Shown here: positions 9,043 through 17,622 of the stretch, piece after piece
Layout: each line of letters begins with the position of its first letter
Numbering within the stretch: the stretch's first letter is position 1
From: Methylovirgula sp. HY1
GTDB taxonomy: Bacteria; Pseudomonadota; Alphaproteobacteria; Rhizobiales; Beijerinckiaceae
Direction: 5' to 3'
Assembly: GCF_019343105.1 (NCBI RefSeq)
Contig: NZ_CP073764.1
Coordinates: forward strand, 1,736,001-1,800,000
Length of the DNA stretch: 64,000 nt
Translations under genes and position numbers: made by a program
Notes under the pieces: model-generated
Seen by the model: the letters and a program-made list of their open reading frames with translations, nothing else
The model's database searches: none
Told to the model about the DNA's origin: nothing

Positions 9043-10599
9043 ATGGAAGCAACACTCAAAATTCTGACCCGACGCCGAACTTCGGTGTCTGTTTCCCTTC
9101 TTCGCGCGAACCTCTTTCAAGGCGTCGTCTCTTACGGCGCTTATGCTGCGCGTCTCGGTTTGGCAGCAGCCTGCCTCAACGGCTTTGGCGGCGGCTGTGC
9201 GCTGGCGCAAGAGACGAGTGGTTCAACACCTCCGAAAGCCGGTTCGGAAGAGACCGCGACAGAGCCGAATTTTATGACCGGTCTCTTCGCCTCGTCGCGC
9301 AGCACATTGCTCGGCGACATGTGGGGATTGCGCTCGGCGCTCGGCACTTATGGGCTGACCCTCGGCATCCAAGACACCAATGAGGGCTTCGGCAATGCCA
9401 CAGGCGGGATCAAACAAGGCGCGAACTACGACGGCCTGACCTTGATGACGCTCGGCCTCGACACCAAGAAGGCGTTTGGCCTGGATGGCGGCAGCTTCAA
9501 TATCAGCGCCCTACAGATCCGCGGCCGCAATCTGAGCTCCACGAATCTCTTGGACCTGCAGACATTCAGCGGGATCGCGGCGCAGCCGAGCACCCGCCTT
9601 TGGGAACTCTGGTATCAGCAGACGTTCCTTGGCGGAAAGATGGATGTGAAAGTCGGGCAACAGAGCCTCGACCAAGAATTCATGACGAGCCAAGGCTCGA
9701 ATCTGTTCATCAACACCATGATGGGCTGGCCCATGCTGCCTTCGGCCGATCTTTACGCTGGCGGCCCGGCCTATCCGCTGTCTTCTCTCGGCGCGCGTCT
9801 GCGCGGGCAGCCGTTCGGCCCGGTGACCGTGCTCGCCGGCGTATTCCAGGACAATCCAGCGGGCGGTCCCTTCAATGATGATTCGCAAACGCGCGGGAGC
9901 TCCGCGTGGGGCGGCAATTTCCTGCATATGAACACCGGAGCGCTGTTCATCAGCGAGGTGCAATATGCCGTCAACCAACCCTCCGCCGGCGACATGGACG
10001 ACGGCCACCACTCAGGCGGCCTGCCCGGCACTTACAAGCTCGGCGCTTGGTTCGATACGGCGGCTTTTCCCAGCCAGCGATACGATACCGCCGGCCTGTC
10101 GCTGGCAAATCCGGCGAGCAACGGCGTTGCCGCGATGGTTCCAAATAATTTCAGCATCTATGCCATCATGGATCAGATGCTGTGGCGGCCAAGCGCCGAT
10201 GGCCAGCAAGCGCTGGGGGTTTTCGCACGCATCATGGGTGCGCCGGGCGACCGCAATCTGATCAGCTTCAGCGCCAATGGCGGCGTGACCTTGAAAGCGC
10301 CGCTGGCTGGTCGCGACAATGACAGTTTCGGTGTCGGCTTCGGTGTGACGCAAGTCGGCAATGCCGTCAGCAATCTCGATCAGGAAGCGGTCTACTACGC
10401 CGGCACATCCATGCCGGTTCGCTCAACCGAGAGTTTTGTCGAGGCGACCTACCAATATCAGGTCGCCCCCTGGTGGCAGCTGCAGCCGGATTTCCAGTAT
10501 GTCATTCGCCCCGGCGGCGGCATTCCCAACCCGTATTATCCCAGCGCTCTTTTGGGCAACGAAGCCGTCTTCGGCCTGCGCAGCGTCGTCACCTTCTGA
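9043..10599 (+). CDS. OprB-family outer membrane porin
   Basis: A 518-residue exported porin. A long N-terminus with a hydrophobic stretch (LGLAAACLNGFGGGCALAQ, residues about 38-56) serves as signal peptide. The mature part reads as an OprB/carbohydrate-selective porin: the GDMWGLRSALGTYGLTLGIQDTNEGFGN start, YDGLTLMTLGLDTKKAFGLDGG, FNISALQIRGRNLS, RLWELWYQQTF and KVGQQSLDQEF. It ends in aromatic FGLRSVVTF, the usual BAM-recognition C-terminal Phe. The protein should form a passive outer-membrane channel. Substrate is not predictable; its place between hemP and a DyP peroxidase suggests small solutes linked to iron or heme rather than sugars. Confidence 0.87.
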   Translation: MEATLKILTRRRTSVSVSLLRANLFQGVVSYGAYAARLGLAAACLNGFGGGCALAQETSGSTPPKAGSEETATEPNFMTGLFASSRSTLLGDMWGLRSALGTYGLTLGIQDTNEGFGNATGGIKQGANYDGLTLMTLGLDTKKAFGLDGGSFNISALQIRGRNLSSTNLLDLQTFSGIAAQPSTRLWELWYQQTFLGGKMDVKVGQQSLDQEFMTSQGSNLFINTMMGWPMLPSADLYAGGPAYPLSSLGARLRGQPFGPVTVLAGVFQDNPAGGPFNDDSQTRGSSAWGGNFLHMNTGALFISEVQYAVNQPSAGDMDDGHHSGGLPGTYKLGAWFDTAAFPSQRYDTAGLSLANPASNGVAAMVPNNFSIYAIMDQMLWRPSADGQQALGVFARIMGAPGDRNLISFSANGGVTLKAPLAGRDNDSFGVGFGVTQVGNAVSNLDQEAVYYAGTSMPVRSTESFVEATYQYQVAPWWQLQPDFQYVIRPGGGIPNPYYPSALLGNEAVFGLRSVVTF

Positions 10600-10636
10600 T
10601 CACGCCTCTTTTTTATCAGGCACAAGGGTATCTAAA

Positions 10637-11854
10637 ATGCACCGCCTTCATGCCATTGATCCCATTGCCGTCGCGGCGGCTTCCGCGTCCAAGAATCAGC
10701 CTTCGAATACCACGCGACGACACAAGCGCTTCCGTTCGAACGGATTTTTTGGGCTTCGCCTCGTCTTGGCATGCGCCGCCGCAATCCCCTGCGCGGCGCA
10801 TGCCGCAGCCCAGAAAGGCTTCCTCGAAACCATTCATCGTCATACGACTTTAGCGTCGACGGTGCCGGCCAATGGCGATCAAAATCCCTATGCCATCGCC
10901 GTCGCTCCGGTTTCGGCCGGCGCGATCAAGCAAGGCGATGTTCTCGTCGACAATTTCAACGATAGAAACAATTTGCAGGGGCTTGGCACGACCATTGTCG
11001 ACATCAATCCGTCGACCATGACAATGCGCGTGTTTGCCATGATTCCGCGCCATCTGCCGCAATGTCCGGGCGGTATCGGCCTGACCACGGCAATGACCAT
11101 GCTGAAGTCGGGATGGGTGATCGTCGGCAGCTTGCCGAGCCGCGACGGAACGACGACGACCAAAGGCCAAGGCTGTTTGCTCGTCCTTGATGCCAAGGGC
11201 AAGCTTGCCAAGGTTTTCGCCGACCCGAACATCAACGGGCCTTGGGGCAATATGGCGGTCGTCGACACGGGCGCGAGGGCCACGCTCTTCATCAGCAACA
11301 CCGGCTTCGATGTTGGTGCGCCGAACGCCGCGGGGCCTGTCGTAAACAAGGCGACGGTGCTGCGGCTGGAACTTTCTATCCCAGCGGGCAAGCCGCCGGC
11401 GATAACGAGCGAAACAGTGATCGCCAGCGGCTTCGGCGAGCAGCCCGACAAGGACGTGTTCGTCATCGGCCCCACTGGGCTCGCTTTGGGCAATGACGGC
11501 ACTCTTTATGTCTCCGACGCGCTGAAGAATCGCATCGCTGCGATCGCGGATGCGACGACTCGCGCGAGCAGCGCCGGCACGGGTCGAGATGTCACCAAGG
11601 ATGGTCTGCTGAAGCGACCTCTGGCCATGACAATGGCGTCCAATGGACATCTCCTCGTCACCAATGGCCTCAACGGCCAGGTGGTCGAGATCGATCCCAA
11701 AAGCGGTACGCAGATCTACGCTCGATGGATCGATCCCAATAAGGCGCAGACCCCGCCCGGCAGCGGCGATCTCTTCGGCATAGCGATGACGCCCGCCGGC
11801 AACGGATTTTATTATGTGGAGGACGAGGTCAACACGCTCGTTCTGGCCCGATGA
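10637..11854 (+). CDS. Exported beta-propeller (NHL/SMP-30-like) protein
   Basis: A 405-residue protein with a late signal peptide (LVLACAAAIPCAAHAAA, residues about 46-60, after a basic N-region). The remainder looks like a six-bladed propeller with repeated blade motifs: NPYAIAVAP, GDVLVDNFNDRNNLQGLGTTIVDINP, GCLLVLDAKGKLAK, GPTGLALGNDGTLYVSDALKNRIAAI, AMTMASNGHLLVTNGLNGQVVEIDP and FGIAMTPAGNGFYYVED. No catalytic residues can be assigned. The ATG at 10637 lies 37 bp after the porin stop. The last codons overlap the DyP start as ATGA, so the two are probably translated together and act together in the periplasm. Confidence 0.75.
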   Translation: MHRLHAIDPIAVAAASASKNQPSNTTRRHKRFRSNGFFGLRLVLACAAAIPCAAHAAAQKGFLETIHRHTTLASTVPANGDQNPYAIAVAPVSAGAIKQGDVLVDNFNDRNNLQGLGTTIVDINPSTMTMRVFAMIPRHLPQCPGGIGLTTAMTMLKSGWVIVGSLPSRDGTTTTKGQGCLLVLDAKGKLAKVFADPNINGPWGNMAVVDTGARATLFISNTGFDVGAPNAAGPVVNKATVLRLELSIPAGKPPAITSETVIASGFGEQPDKDVFVIGPTGLALGNDGTLYVSDALKNRIAAIADATTRASSAGTGRDVTKDGLLKRPLAMTMASNGHLLVTNGLNGQVVEIDPKSGTQIYARWIDPNKAQTPPGSGDLFGIAMTPAGNGFYYVEDEVNTLVLAR

Positions 11855-13188
11855 CGGCCGCCAAGGGAGGCTGCCCCTTCACTTCGCGCCGTGGCTTTCT
11901 CGCCGCGGCCGGTTGGGCCGCCGGTGCCTTGGGCACGGGTTTAGGAGACGCCGCGGCACGCGCGGCGGAGGCCGCCGTTCCTACAGCCGCACAGCGGTCC
12001 GCGACCATGGCCACGGAGCCGTTCTGGGGCGAGCACCAAAGCGGTATTCTGACGCCGACGCAATCGCATACTTATTTCGCCGTCTTCGATCTCGCCGCTA
12101 CGCAAGCCAGCGACGTCGCGGCTCTGCTGCGATCCTGGACCTTGGCTGCAGCACGTATGACGGCCGGCGAAACCGCGGCACCACTGAGTAAGGATCTCTC
12201 CGTTGCCGCAAGCGATTCCGGCGACGCACTCGATCTTGGGCCGGCGCGGCTCACCTTGACCTTCGGCTTCGGCCCCGGCCTGTTCGTCAAGGACGGCAAG
12301 GATCGCTACGGTCTGGCCGCGCATCAGCCGGCGGCCCTCGTCGACATGCCGGCGTTCAACGGCGATCAGCTCGTCGCAACACATACGGGCGGCGATCTCT
12401 CCGTACAGGCCTGCGCGGACGATCCGCAGGTCGCGTTCCACGCCGTCCGCCAATTGGTGCGCCTCGCCTATGGCGTTGCCCAACTTCGTTGGGCGCAGTC
12501 CGGTTTCGCGTCCGATTCGACAGACGGCGGCACGCCGCGCAATCTCATGGGATTCAAGGACGGCACCCAGAATCCGGTTGCGCCGCCGCACGTCGGCCAC
12601 AAGGATAATTCGACGCGGCCTGCGCTTTCGCCGCAGCAGGTGGTCTGGGCCGGCGACGAGGCTCCGGCTTGGATGCGGGGCGGCAGCTATCTCGTGGCGC
12701 GCCGCATTCGCATTTCACTCGAACATTGGGACCGCACGGATACGGAATTTCAGGAGCAGGTGATTGGCCGCCACAAAAGCTCGGGCGCGCCTCTCGGCGG
12801 TCATGACGAGTTCGATCCGCTCGATCTGCGCGCGGCCGACAAGGACGGCAATTTCATCATTCCCGACACCGCCCATGTGCGCTTAGCCGCCGCCGCGAGC
12901 AATGGCGGCGCGGAAATATTGCGCCGCAGCTATTCCTATAATGATGGCCTCAGCTTCATCGCCGAGCGCTGGCCGCCATGGCGGCAGGGTATGCTTTTTG
13001 ATGCCGGGCTGCTGTTCATGGCTTATCAGCGCGATCCGCGGACGGGCTTCATCAAAATCTATGACACGATGTCGAAACTCGACGCGCTCAATCAATTCAC
13101 CACCCATATCGGCAGCGGCCTCTTCGCCTGCCCGCGCGGAGCGCGCGAAGGCGAGTTCGTCGGTCAGCACCTGTTCGACAAGGTGTGA
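11851..13188 (+). CDS. Tat-exported DyP-type heme peroxidase (EfeB-like)
   Basis: A 445-residue dye-decolorising peroxidase. A twin-arginine signal (SRRGFLAAAGWAAGALGTG) spans residues about 12-31, so it is exported folded with heme. The distal GxxDG motif is G234-F-K-D237-G, and the likely proximal heme ligand is His342 in DTAHVRLA, followed by the conserved ILRRSYSY. The C-terminal FMAYQRDPRTGFIKIYDTMS is typical of EfeB/YfeX relatives. EfeB has been reported as a peroxidase that releases iron from heme, which would match hemP upstream, but efeU and efeO are absent here. The start codon overlaps the propeller stop by ATGA. Confidence 0.92.
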   Translation: MTAAKGGCPFTSRRGFLAAAGWAAGALGTGLGDAAARAAEAAVPTAAQRSATMATEPFWGEHQSGILTPTQSHTYFAVFDLAATQASDVAALLRSWTLAAARMTAGETAAPLSKDLSVAASDSGDALDLGPARLTLTFGFGPGLFVKDGKDRYGLAAHQPAALVDMPAFNGDQLVATHTGGDLSVQACADDPQVAFHAVRQLVRLAYGVAQLRWAQSGFASDSTDGGTPRNLMGFKDGTQNPVAPPHVGHKDNSTRPALSPQQVVWAGDEAPAWMRGGSYLVARRIRISLEHWDRTDTEFQEQVIGRHKSSGAPLGGHDEFDPLDLRAADKDGNFIIPDTAHVRLAAAASNGGAEILRRSYSYNDGLSFIAERWPPWRQGMLFDAGLLFMAYQRDPRTGFIKIYDTMSKLDALNQFTTHIGSGLFACPRGAREGEFVGQHLFDKV

Positions 13189-13622
13189 GCGGCGCCGCGC
13201 GGTGCGGTCTTCCCCTGCCCAAACCGAAGGGCTGCCGCGCCGCGCGCCGCAGCATCGGCGCGCGGCTTGCCGAATCTTTGCTTGCGTTAAGATGCGCCCG
13301 GCATGAAAGTGAGCCTGCGGCAGTGGCTCAGCCCTAGAGCATGTTCCGGAAAAGTTGAATGACTTTTCCATTCTTTTAGACATCGGATATATCCGAGTTC
13401 TCATTTTTCAGACATCGGATATATCCCGATCGGGTGTTTCCACCCGGTCGGAAAACGCTCTAGCTGAAAAATCCGCCGATTCGCCGCATCAGACACTTGC
13501 CGTCACAAAAACGCGGTATAAGCCCAGCCATTCAAACGGCGTGTTTTTCTCATCCCTTGTGCCTAACCTGTTTCACGCTGCATCACCGTCTAAGATCTAA
13601 CACTGAAGAAAAGGAGATGCCG
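13189..13622. other. Intergenic region between the DyP gene and pyk
   Basis: A 434 bp spacer. It begins with G+C-rich self-complementary sequence just after the DyP stop, which may act as a transcript end. It then holds a composite palindromic repeat at 13334-13463 and ends with the pyk leader. The AAGGAG at 13611-13616 is the pyk ribosome binding site. Confidence 0.6.
13334..13463. repeat. Dispersed palindromic repeat element, copy 1
   Basis: A 130 bp element bounded by CTAGAGC and its inverted copy GCTCTAG. Inside are nested palindromes: GGAAAAGT...ACTTTTCC, two copies of GACATCGGATATATCC, and CCGATCGGG...CCCGGTCGG. Related copies occur at 16137-16191, 36071-36119, 37267-37295 and 45386-45600. 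This is a short non-coding dispersed repeat that can form hairpins in RNA. Confidence 0.75.
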
Positions 13623-15050
13623 ATGCGACGGCTCCGCCGCTGCAAGATCATCGCGACTTTGGGACCCGCCTCCGCCGACAAGGCCGTTCTCGCCGAATTG
13701 TTTCGCGTCGGTGTCGACGTCTTTCGAATTAATATGAGTCATGCGAGCCATGACGACATGCGCGAACGTGTGCGCATGATCCGTGCGCTCGAAGCCGAAT
13801 TCGGTCGGCCGATCGGGATTTTGCTCGATCTGCAAGGCCCCAAGCTCCGCGTCGGCACCTTTGTCGATGGTGCGGTGCAACTGAGCCGTGGCGCGCATTT
13901 CGTCCTTGATTCGGATCCGACGCCAGGCGATGTCGGTCGTGTGCATCTGCCACATCCGGAAATCCTGCGCGCCTTGCAGCCAGGTCATGCGGTCCTGATC
14001 GACGACGGCAAAGTCCGTCTCCATATCATCGAGGCGCATCCGCAAAAGGCGGTGGCCGTCGTCGATATCGCCGGCACGATCTCCAATCGCAAAGGCGTCA
14101 GCCTGCCCGATACCGAGATCGCTGTTTCCTCGATGACCGAAAAGGATCGCGTCGATCTCGACGCTGGTCTGAACGAGGGCGTCGATTGGGTCGCCGTCTC
14201 CTTCGTGCAACGCGCCGATGACGTCGCAGATGTGAAGAAGGTCGTGCACGGCCGCGCTTTGGTCATGGCGAAGATCGAGAAGCCGCAGGCGATTTCGCGG
14301 CTCGAAGAGATCATTGAAATTTCCGACGGGCTGATGGTGGCGCGCGGCGATCTCGGTGTCGAACTGCCGCTCGAACAGGTGCCCGGCCTGCAAAAGCGGA
14401 TGACCCGCATGGCGCGACGGCTCGGCAAACCTGTCGTCGTCGCAACGCAGATGCTCGAATCGATGATCGCTCTGCCGGTGCCGACGCGCGCCGAAGTTTC
14501 CGATGTCGCAACCGCGGTCTTCGAAGGCGCCGACGCGATCATGCTTTCCGCGGAAAGCGCTTCCGGGCGCTATCCGGTCGAAGCCGTCACGATGATGAAC
14601 AAGATCGCCGAAGAGGTCGAACAGGACCCCTATTATCGATCGATCATCAATGCGCAACGTCCGGTTCCGGAAGCAACCGGCGCCGACGCCATCGCTTCCG
14701 CTGCGCGCGATGTCGCCGAAACGCTCGATCTCAAGGCCATCGTGGCTTGGACGGCCTCCGGTTCGACGGCCATGCGCATTGCACGTGAACGGCCCGAATC
14801 GCCCGTTCTCGCGCTGACGCCGAGCCATGAGACGGCATGCCGCCTCGCTGTCGTCTGGGGAGTGCATGCCCTCGTCACCGAGGACGCGCATGATATTGAC
14901 GATATGGCCGATCGCGCCTGTGCCAATGCGCGGACCGAAGGCTTCGCGAACAAAGGCGAACGGGTCATCATTGTCGCTGGCGTGCCGTTTGGAACGCCCG
15001 GCGCGACCAATATGGTCAGGATCGCCTATATCGACGGCAAGGCGGGGTGA
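13623..15050 (+). CDS. pyk: Pyruvate kinase
   Basis: Converts phosphoenolpyruvate and ADP to pyruvate and ATP. The 475 residues match the family. Marks in order: KIIATLGPAS at the N-terminus, FRINMSHASHDD, GILLDLQGPKLRVG, the B domain (residues about 70-170), MAKIEKPQAI (catalytic Lys), the MVARGDLGVELP metal site and VVATQMLESMI. The C-terminal domain has ARERPESPVLALTPS and ends in GTPGATNMVRIAYI. Of two in-frame ATGs, 13623 is preferred because AAGGAG lies six bases upstream; the ATG at 13617 abuts the Shine-Dalgarno directly. Confidence 0.96.
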   Translation: MRRLRRCKIIATLGPASADKAVLAELFRVGVDVFRINMSHASHDDMRERVRMIRALEAEFGRPIGILLDLQGPKLRVGTFVDGAVQLSRGAHFVLDSDPTPGDVGRVHLPHPEILRALQPGHAVLIDDGKVRLHIIEAHPQKAVAVVDIAGTISNRKGVSLPDTEIAVSSMTEKDRVDLDAGLNEGVDWVAVSFVQRADDVADVKKVVHGRALVMAKIEKPQAISRLEEIIEISDGLMVARGDLGVELPLEQVPGLQKRMTRMARRLGKPVVVATQMLESMIALPVPTRAEVSDVATAVFEGADAIMLSAESASGRYPVEAVTMMNKIAEEVEQDPYYRSIINAQRPVPEATGADAIASAARDVAETLDLKAIVAWTASGSTAMRIARERPESPVLALTPSHETACRLAVVWGVHALVTEDAHDIDDMADRACANARTEGFANKGERVIIVAGVPFGTPGATNMVRIAYIDGKAG

Positions 15051-15116
15051 ATAGTGCCGTAGATTTATGCGGACGGGCGCATCCGGCGGCCGCCGCATCG
15101 ATCCAGTTCGGCCTTG

Positions 15117-15965
15117 TTAAATATCGCGCCCTTCGACTTTGATGCTCAGCTTGTCGACGATTTTTTGGATCTGCGGCTGCTGAGGATCAAGGGCGAGCGA
15201 TTTCCGGAAAGCGGCCAGCGCCAGCTTGTCCAAGCCTTCCTTCTGCAAGGCGAAACCCAAAGCCGCGAAAGCAGAAAAATGCCGCGGCTCGAGCTTCAGA
15301 GCCTGCCTTATGTCGGCAATCGCACCAGCGAGATCGCCACCGAGAAAACGCGTCGCCGCACGCTTGTCCCAAGCTTCCGCCCAATCCGGCTGCAGAATGA
15401 TGATCCGATCGAAAAGGGTCAGGGCCAGCGGCAGATGTCCTGCCTGCAAAGCGGCCATCGCGCGCGCCATCAAAAGATTGGCAGTCGCCGAATCCGAATG
15501 CAGCCAGACGCGCTGGATCGCCACGGCAATGCCGCTGGCCTCATCGGCATCGGCAGCCTTGCCGAGGCGTTTGAACAATGTGTCGAGCATCGCGGTCCGC
15601 AGAGCCGCATGAGTCTTTTGCGGCGCCATTGCTCGTTTCAGAGCCTCGGCCTTTGCCGCTTTGGCGCGCTGTTCGGGCGAGAGACTGGGCTTCAATGCAC
15701 CGGAACGACGTGGGGCAGCCGAAGGCTGCATGCTCCCGCCGCTTAGAATATGTCCGTCGGGGCCCACACGCATCGGGGGCATGCCGGGAAATCGCAGAAT
15801 CGTCCCTGCCGACCCGTTCTGCCCATCATCCTCTTCGATCCAGCCGCCGCCGAGGTCATTGCCTGCGCCGGCGGCCAGTGCGACATCGGGTGCAAACAGC
15901 GCCACCGGCCTCGGTGCCAGCACGAGGCCGCATATCAACACAAAGGAGAAAACGCGCGACTGCAT
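15117..15965 (-). CDS. Exported tetratricopeptide-repeat protein
   Basis: A 282-residue protein with a signal peptide (SRVFSFVLICGLVLAP, cleavage near VALAAGAG), a Gly/Pro-rich linker and a charged segment (SPEQRAKAAKAEALKRAM). At least three TPR units follow from about residue 165: ATANLLMARAMAALQAGHLPLAL, AEAWDKRAATRFLGGDLAGAIADIRQALKLEP and FSAFAALGFALQKEGLDKLALAAFRKSLALDP. It is probably a periplasmic scaffold. The ATG at 15965 opens the signal peptide and is preferred over starts 84 bases upstream. It converges on pyk. Confidence 0.82.
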   Translation of the reverse strand: MQSRVFSFVLICGLVLAPRPVALFAPDVALAAGAGNDLGGGWIEEDDGQNGSAGTILRFPGMPPMRVGPDGHILSGGSMQPSAAPRRSGALKPSLSPEQRAKAAKAEALKRAMAPQKTHAALRTAMLDTLFKRLGKAADADEASGIAVAIQRVWLHSDSATANLLMARAMAALQAGHLPLALTLFDRIIILQPDWAEAWDKRAATRFLGGDLAGAIADIRQALKLEPRHFSAFAALGFALQKEGLDKLALAAFRKSLALDPQQPQIQKIVDKLSIKVEGRDI

Positions 15966-16290
15966 TGGCGTCCGAACTCGTCTGCCGATATGACTTGCGC
16001 CGATAACTTTGCCTATTGGGCCGGTTCGCCGAAGCAGAAGGGCCATCACACTGCGGTCCCGCGACGCGGGCGGGCCTGCGCATTTATCCTGCGCATTTAT
16101 AAAGCCGATTTGCGCTCCGAGCGAGGCACTTCGCCCCTAAAACATTTTCTCATCAGAAAAGTCGATCAACTTTTCCGGAACATGCTCTAGCCCTCAGCCA
16201 CGCTCGGCACTTTGCCGCGTAAAGCAATGGCAAAAAATTCAAAAGCTTGCAAGGACGGAACCGCCCTCGCAGGAGGCTGACACAAACGGC
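15966..16290. other. Intergenic region between the TPR gene and rpmJ
   Basis: A 325 bp spacer containing the promoter of the TPR gene at its left end and a dispersed repeat copy at 16137-16191. No reading frame here is convincing. Confidence 0.5.
16137..16191. repeat. Dispersed palindromic repeat element, copy 2
   Basis: A reverse-oriented copy that ends in GGAACATGCTCTAG, the complement of the start of copy 1. It contains the hairpin GAAAAGT-N6-ACTTTTC. It is shorter than copies 1 and 3. Confidence 0.65.
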
Positions 16291-16416
16291 TCAGCCTTGG
16301 CGAGCCTTGTAGCGCTTCTGCACCTTGTTGATGATGTAGACGCGACCCTTGCGGCGCACCAGTTGGTTATCGCGGTGACGCGTGCGCAAGGATTTGAGCG
16401 AATTGCGGATTTTCAT
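16291..16416 (-). CDS. rpmJ: 50S ribosomal protein L36
   Basis: Structural protein of the large ribosomal subunit. The 41 residues begin [20 protein letters not shown] and end [10 protein letters not shown]. This is the zinc-free form: it lacks the four Cys/His ligands of the classical 37-residue L36, as is usual for alphaproteobacteria. It is transcribed alone. Confidence 0.97.
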   Translation of the reverse strand: MKIRNSLKSLRTRHRDNQLVRRKGRVYIINKVQKRYKARQG

Positions 16417-16981
16417 AGGTCCAACCCTTTCACGAACCGCGACTGGCCAGATTTCCAGCACATCCGGCCAAGCTTCAGGCGCAGCGCTAAGGATTCGTGG
16501 ACCAGCCCCATGGGCGGCCCAACCAGATGCTTCGGCACGCTCCGCGAGGGGCCGATATGCCCCAATTGGCGAAACGGATCAAGAGCAAAGGCGCCGTTGC
16601 CCGCACGATCGAGTTCGCCTATTTGGCCTAATTTTTGCTTGCTAATTCACAGCTTGTCGCAGCCGCCCTCGCGGGGCGGGCGATGGCTGCTTCGGATACG
16701 CCTCTCGGCCAGCAGGGCTCGGACAAAGACGTTCGATCGAATGCCCTTCGCGGATTGAGCACAGTATCGCGGTCGCAGCGAGTTCTGGGACCGCCCCGGC
16801 TCGCCGAGCACCGAAGCTGCTCCAGTGCTTGCGCGCGGACAAAGACGTCTTCGATTGATCCTCCCGGCGTGGTCACGGCACAAGATTTGCGCCGTGTACG
16901 GGCAAAGTCATGGCCTGGCTAAGCCGCGCCGCTTTTCAGGACGCGTCACGCGTATCTTGGTGCAATTTCAGGGGTCAAGAA
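16417..16981. other. Intergenic region between rpmJ and the globin gene
   Basis: A 565 bp divergent spacer. It should hold the rpmJ promoter at the left. A 13 bp direct repeat CGGACAAAGACGT occurs at 16720-16732 and 16836-16848, each followed by a TCGAT-type sequence. A sigma-54-like element lies at 16876-16890. No protein-coding frame is convincing. Confidence 0.5.
16876..16890 (+). promoter_or_regulatory. Sigma-54-type promoter candidate upstream of the globin-nirC-nirA cluster
   Basis: The sequence CGGCAC-N5-TTGC keeps the invariant GG and GC exactly ten bases apart (GG at 16877-16878, GC at 16889-16890) and differs from the consensus TGGCAC-N5-TTGC at one base. It lies about 90 bp before the globin start. 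No clear NtrC enhancer pair was seen upstream, and such matches arise by chance in G+C-rich DNA. Confidence 0.35.
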
Positions 16982-17509
16982 ATGAAGAATGAAGACATTG
17001 AGATCGTGAAACGCACGCTGGCCCGCATCATCCCGCCGCGTCCCGAGGGCAACAGCGAACTGATCCTGCAGCGCTACGCAAAGACCCTCTCCGAAGCCAA
17101 TAAGTCGCTCGGCGAATTGTTCTATGGGCGACTGTTCGAGATCGCCCCGGAAACACGCGAGCTATTCAAGGGCAGCCTGGACGAGCAGTACCAGAAATTC
17201 GGAAACATGCTGGCCTTGCTGACGCGCAGCATGAACCGGCTGCACGACACGCTCAACACCATGCAGGAGCTCGGCTGCACCCATATGAAGGCCGGCGTCA
17301 AAATGACGGATTACCAGCCCTTCCTGGCAGCCTTGCTTTGGGCTTTGCGACAAAAGCTCGGCGAAGAAGATTTCAACGAAAACGTCGCCAAGGCTTGGGT
17401 CGCTGTGCTCTCACGCATAGCCGGCATCATGGTCAATGCCGCCTATCCGGAAGCGCGCGGCATCACGCAGGCGGAAGCCACTGCGAATAACGCCGCTAAT
17501 GCCGGCTAA
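16982..17509 (+). CDS. Single-domain bacterial globin
   Basis: A 175-residue heme globin without a reductase domain. The segment YAKTLSEANKSLGELFYGRLFEIAPETRELFKG is the B-C-D region of the flavohemoglobin/Vitreoscilla type. The proximal heme ligand is most likely the His in ELGCTHMKAGV, followed by YQPFLAALLWALRQKLGEED. It probably binds O2 or NO. It lies directly upstream of a NirC-type nitrite channel and a siroheme nitrite/sulfite reductase, so removal of NO formed during nitrite handling is a reasonable guess. The ATG at 16982 was chosen because family similarity begins there. Confidence 0.88.
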   Translation: MKNEDIEIVKRTLARIIPPRPEGNSELILQRYAKTLSEANKSLGELFYGRLFEIAPETRELFKGSLDEQYQKFGNMLALLTRSMNRLHDTLNTMQELGCTHMKAGVKMTDYQPFLAALLWALRQKLGEEDFNENVAKAWVAVLSRIAGIMVNAAYPEARGITQAEATANNAANAG

Positions 17510-17622
17510 CAGCCGCGCCGGCTTCGGCCAGCAACGAGGCTCGAGAATAGGTCGTCGCATTTAGCGGCAGCGCAGCCACCCACCCCCCGGCAATGGCGCC
17601 GTGCAAACTTGAGGAGCGAAGG

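Noticed and set aside
13590-15098. A 502-codon minus-strand frame across pyk
   Set aside because: It is the antisense image of the pyruvate kinase gene and is His/Arg/Asp-rich with no motif.
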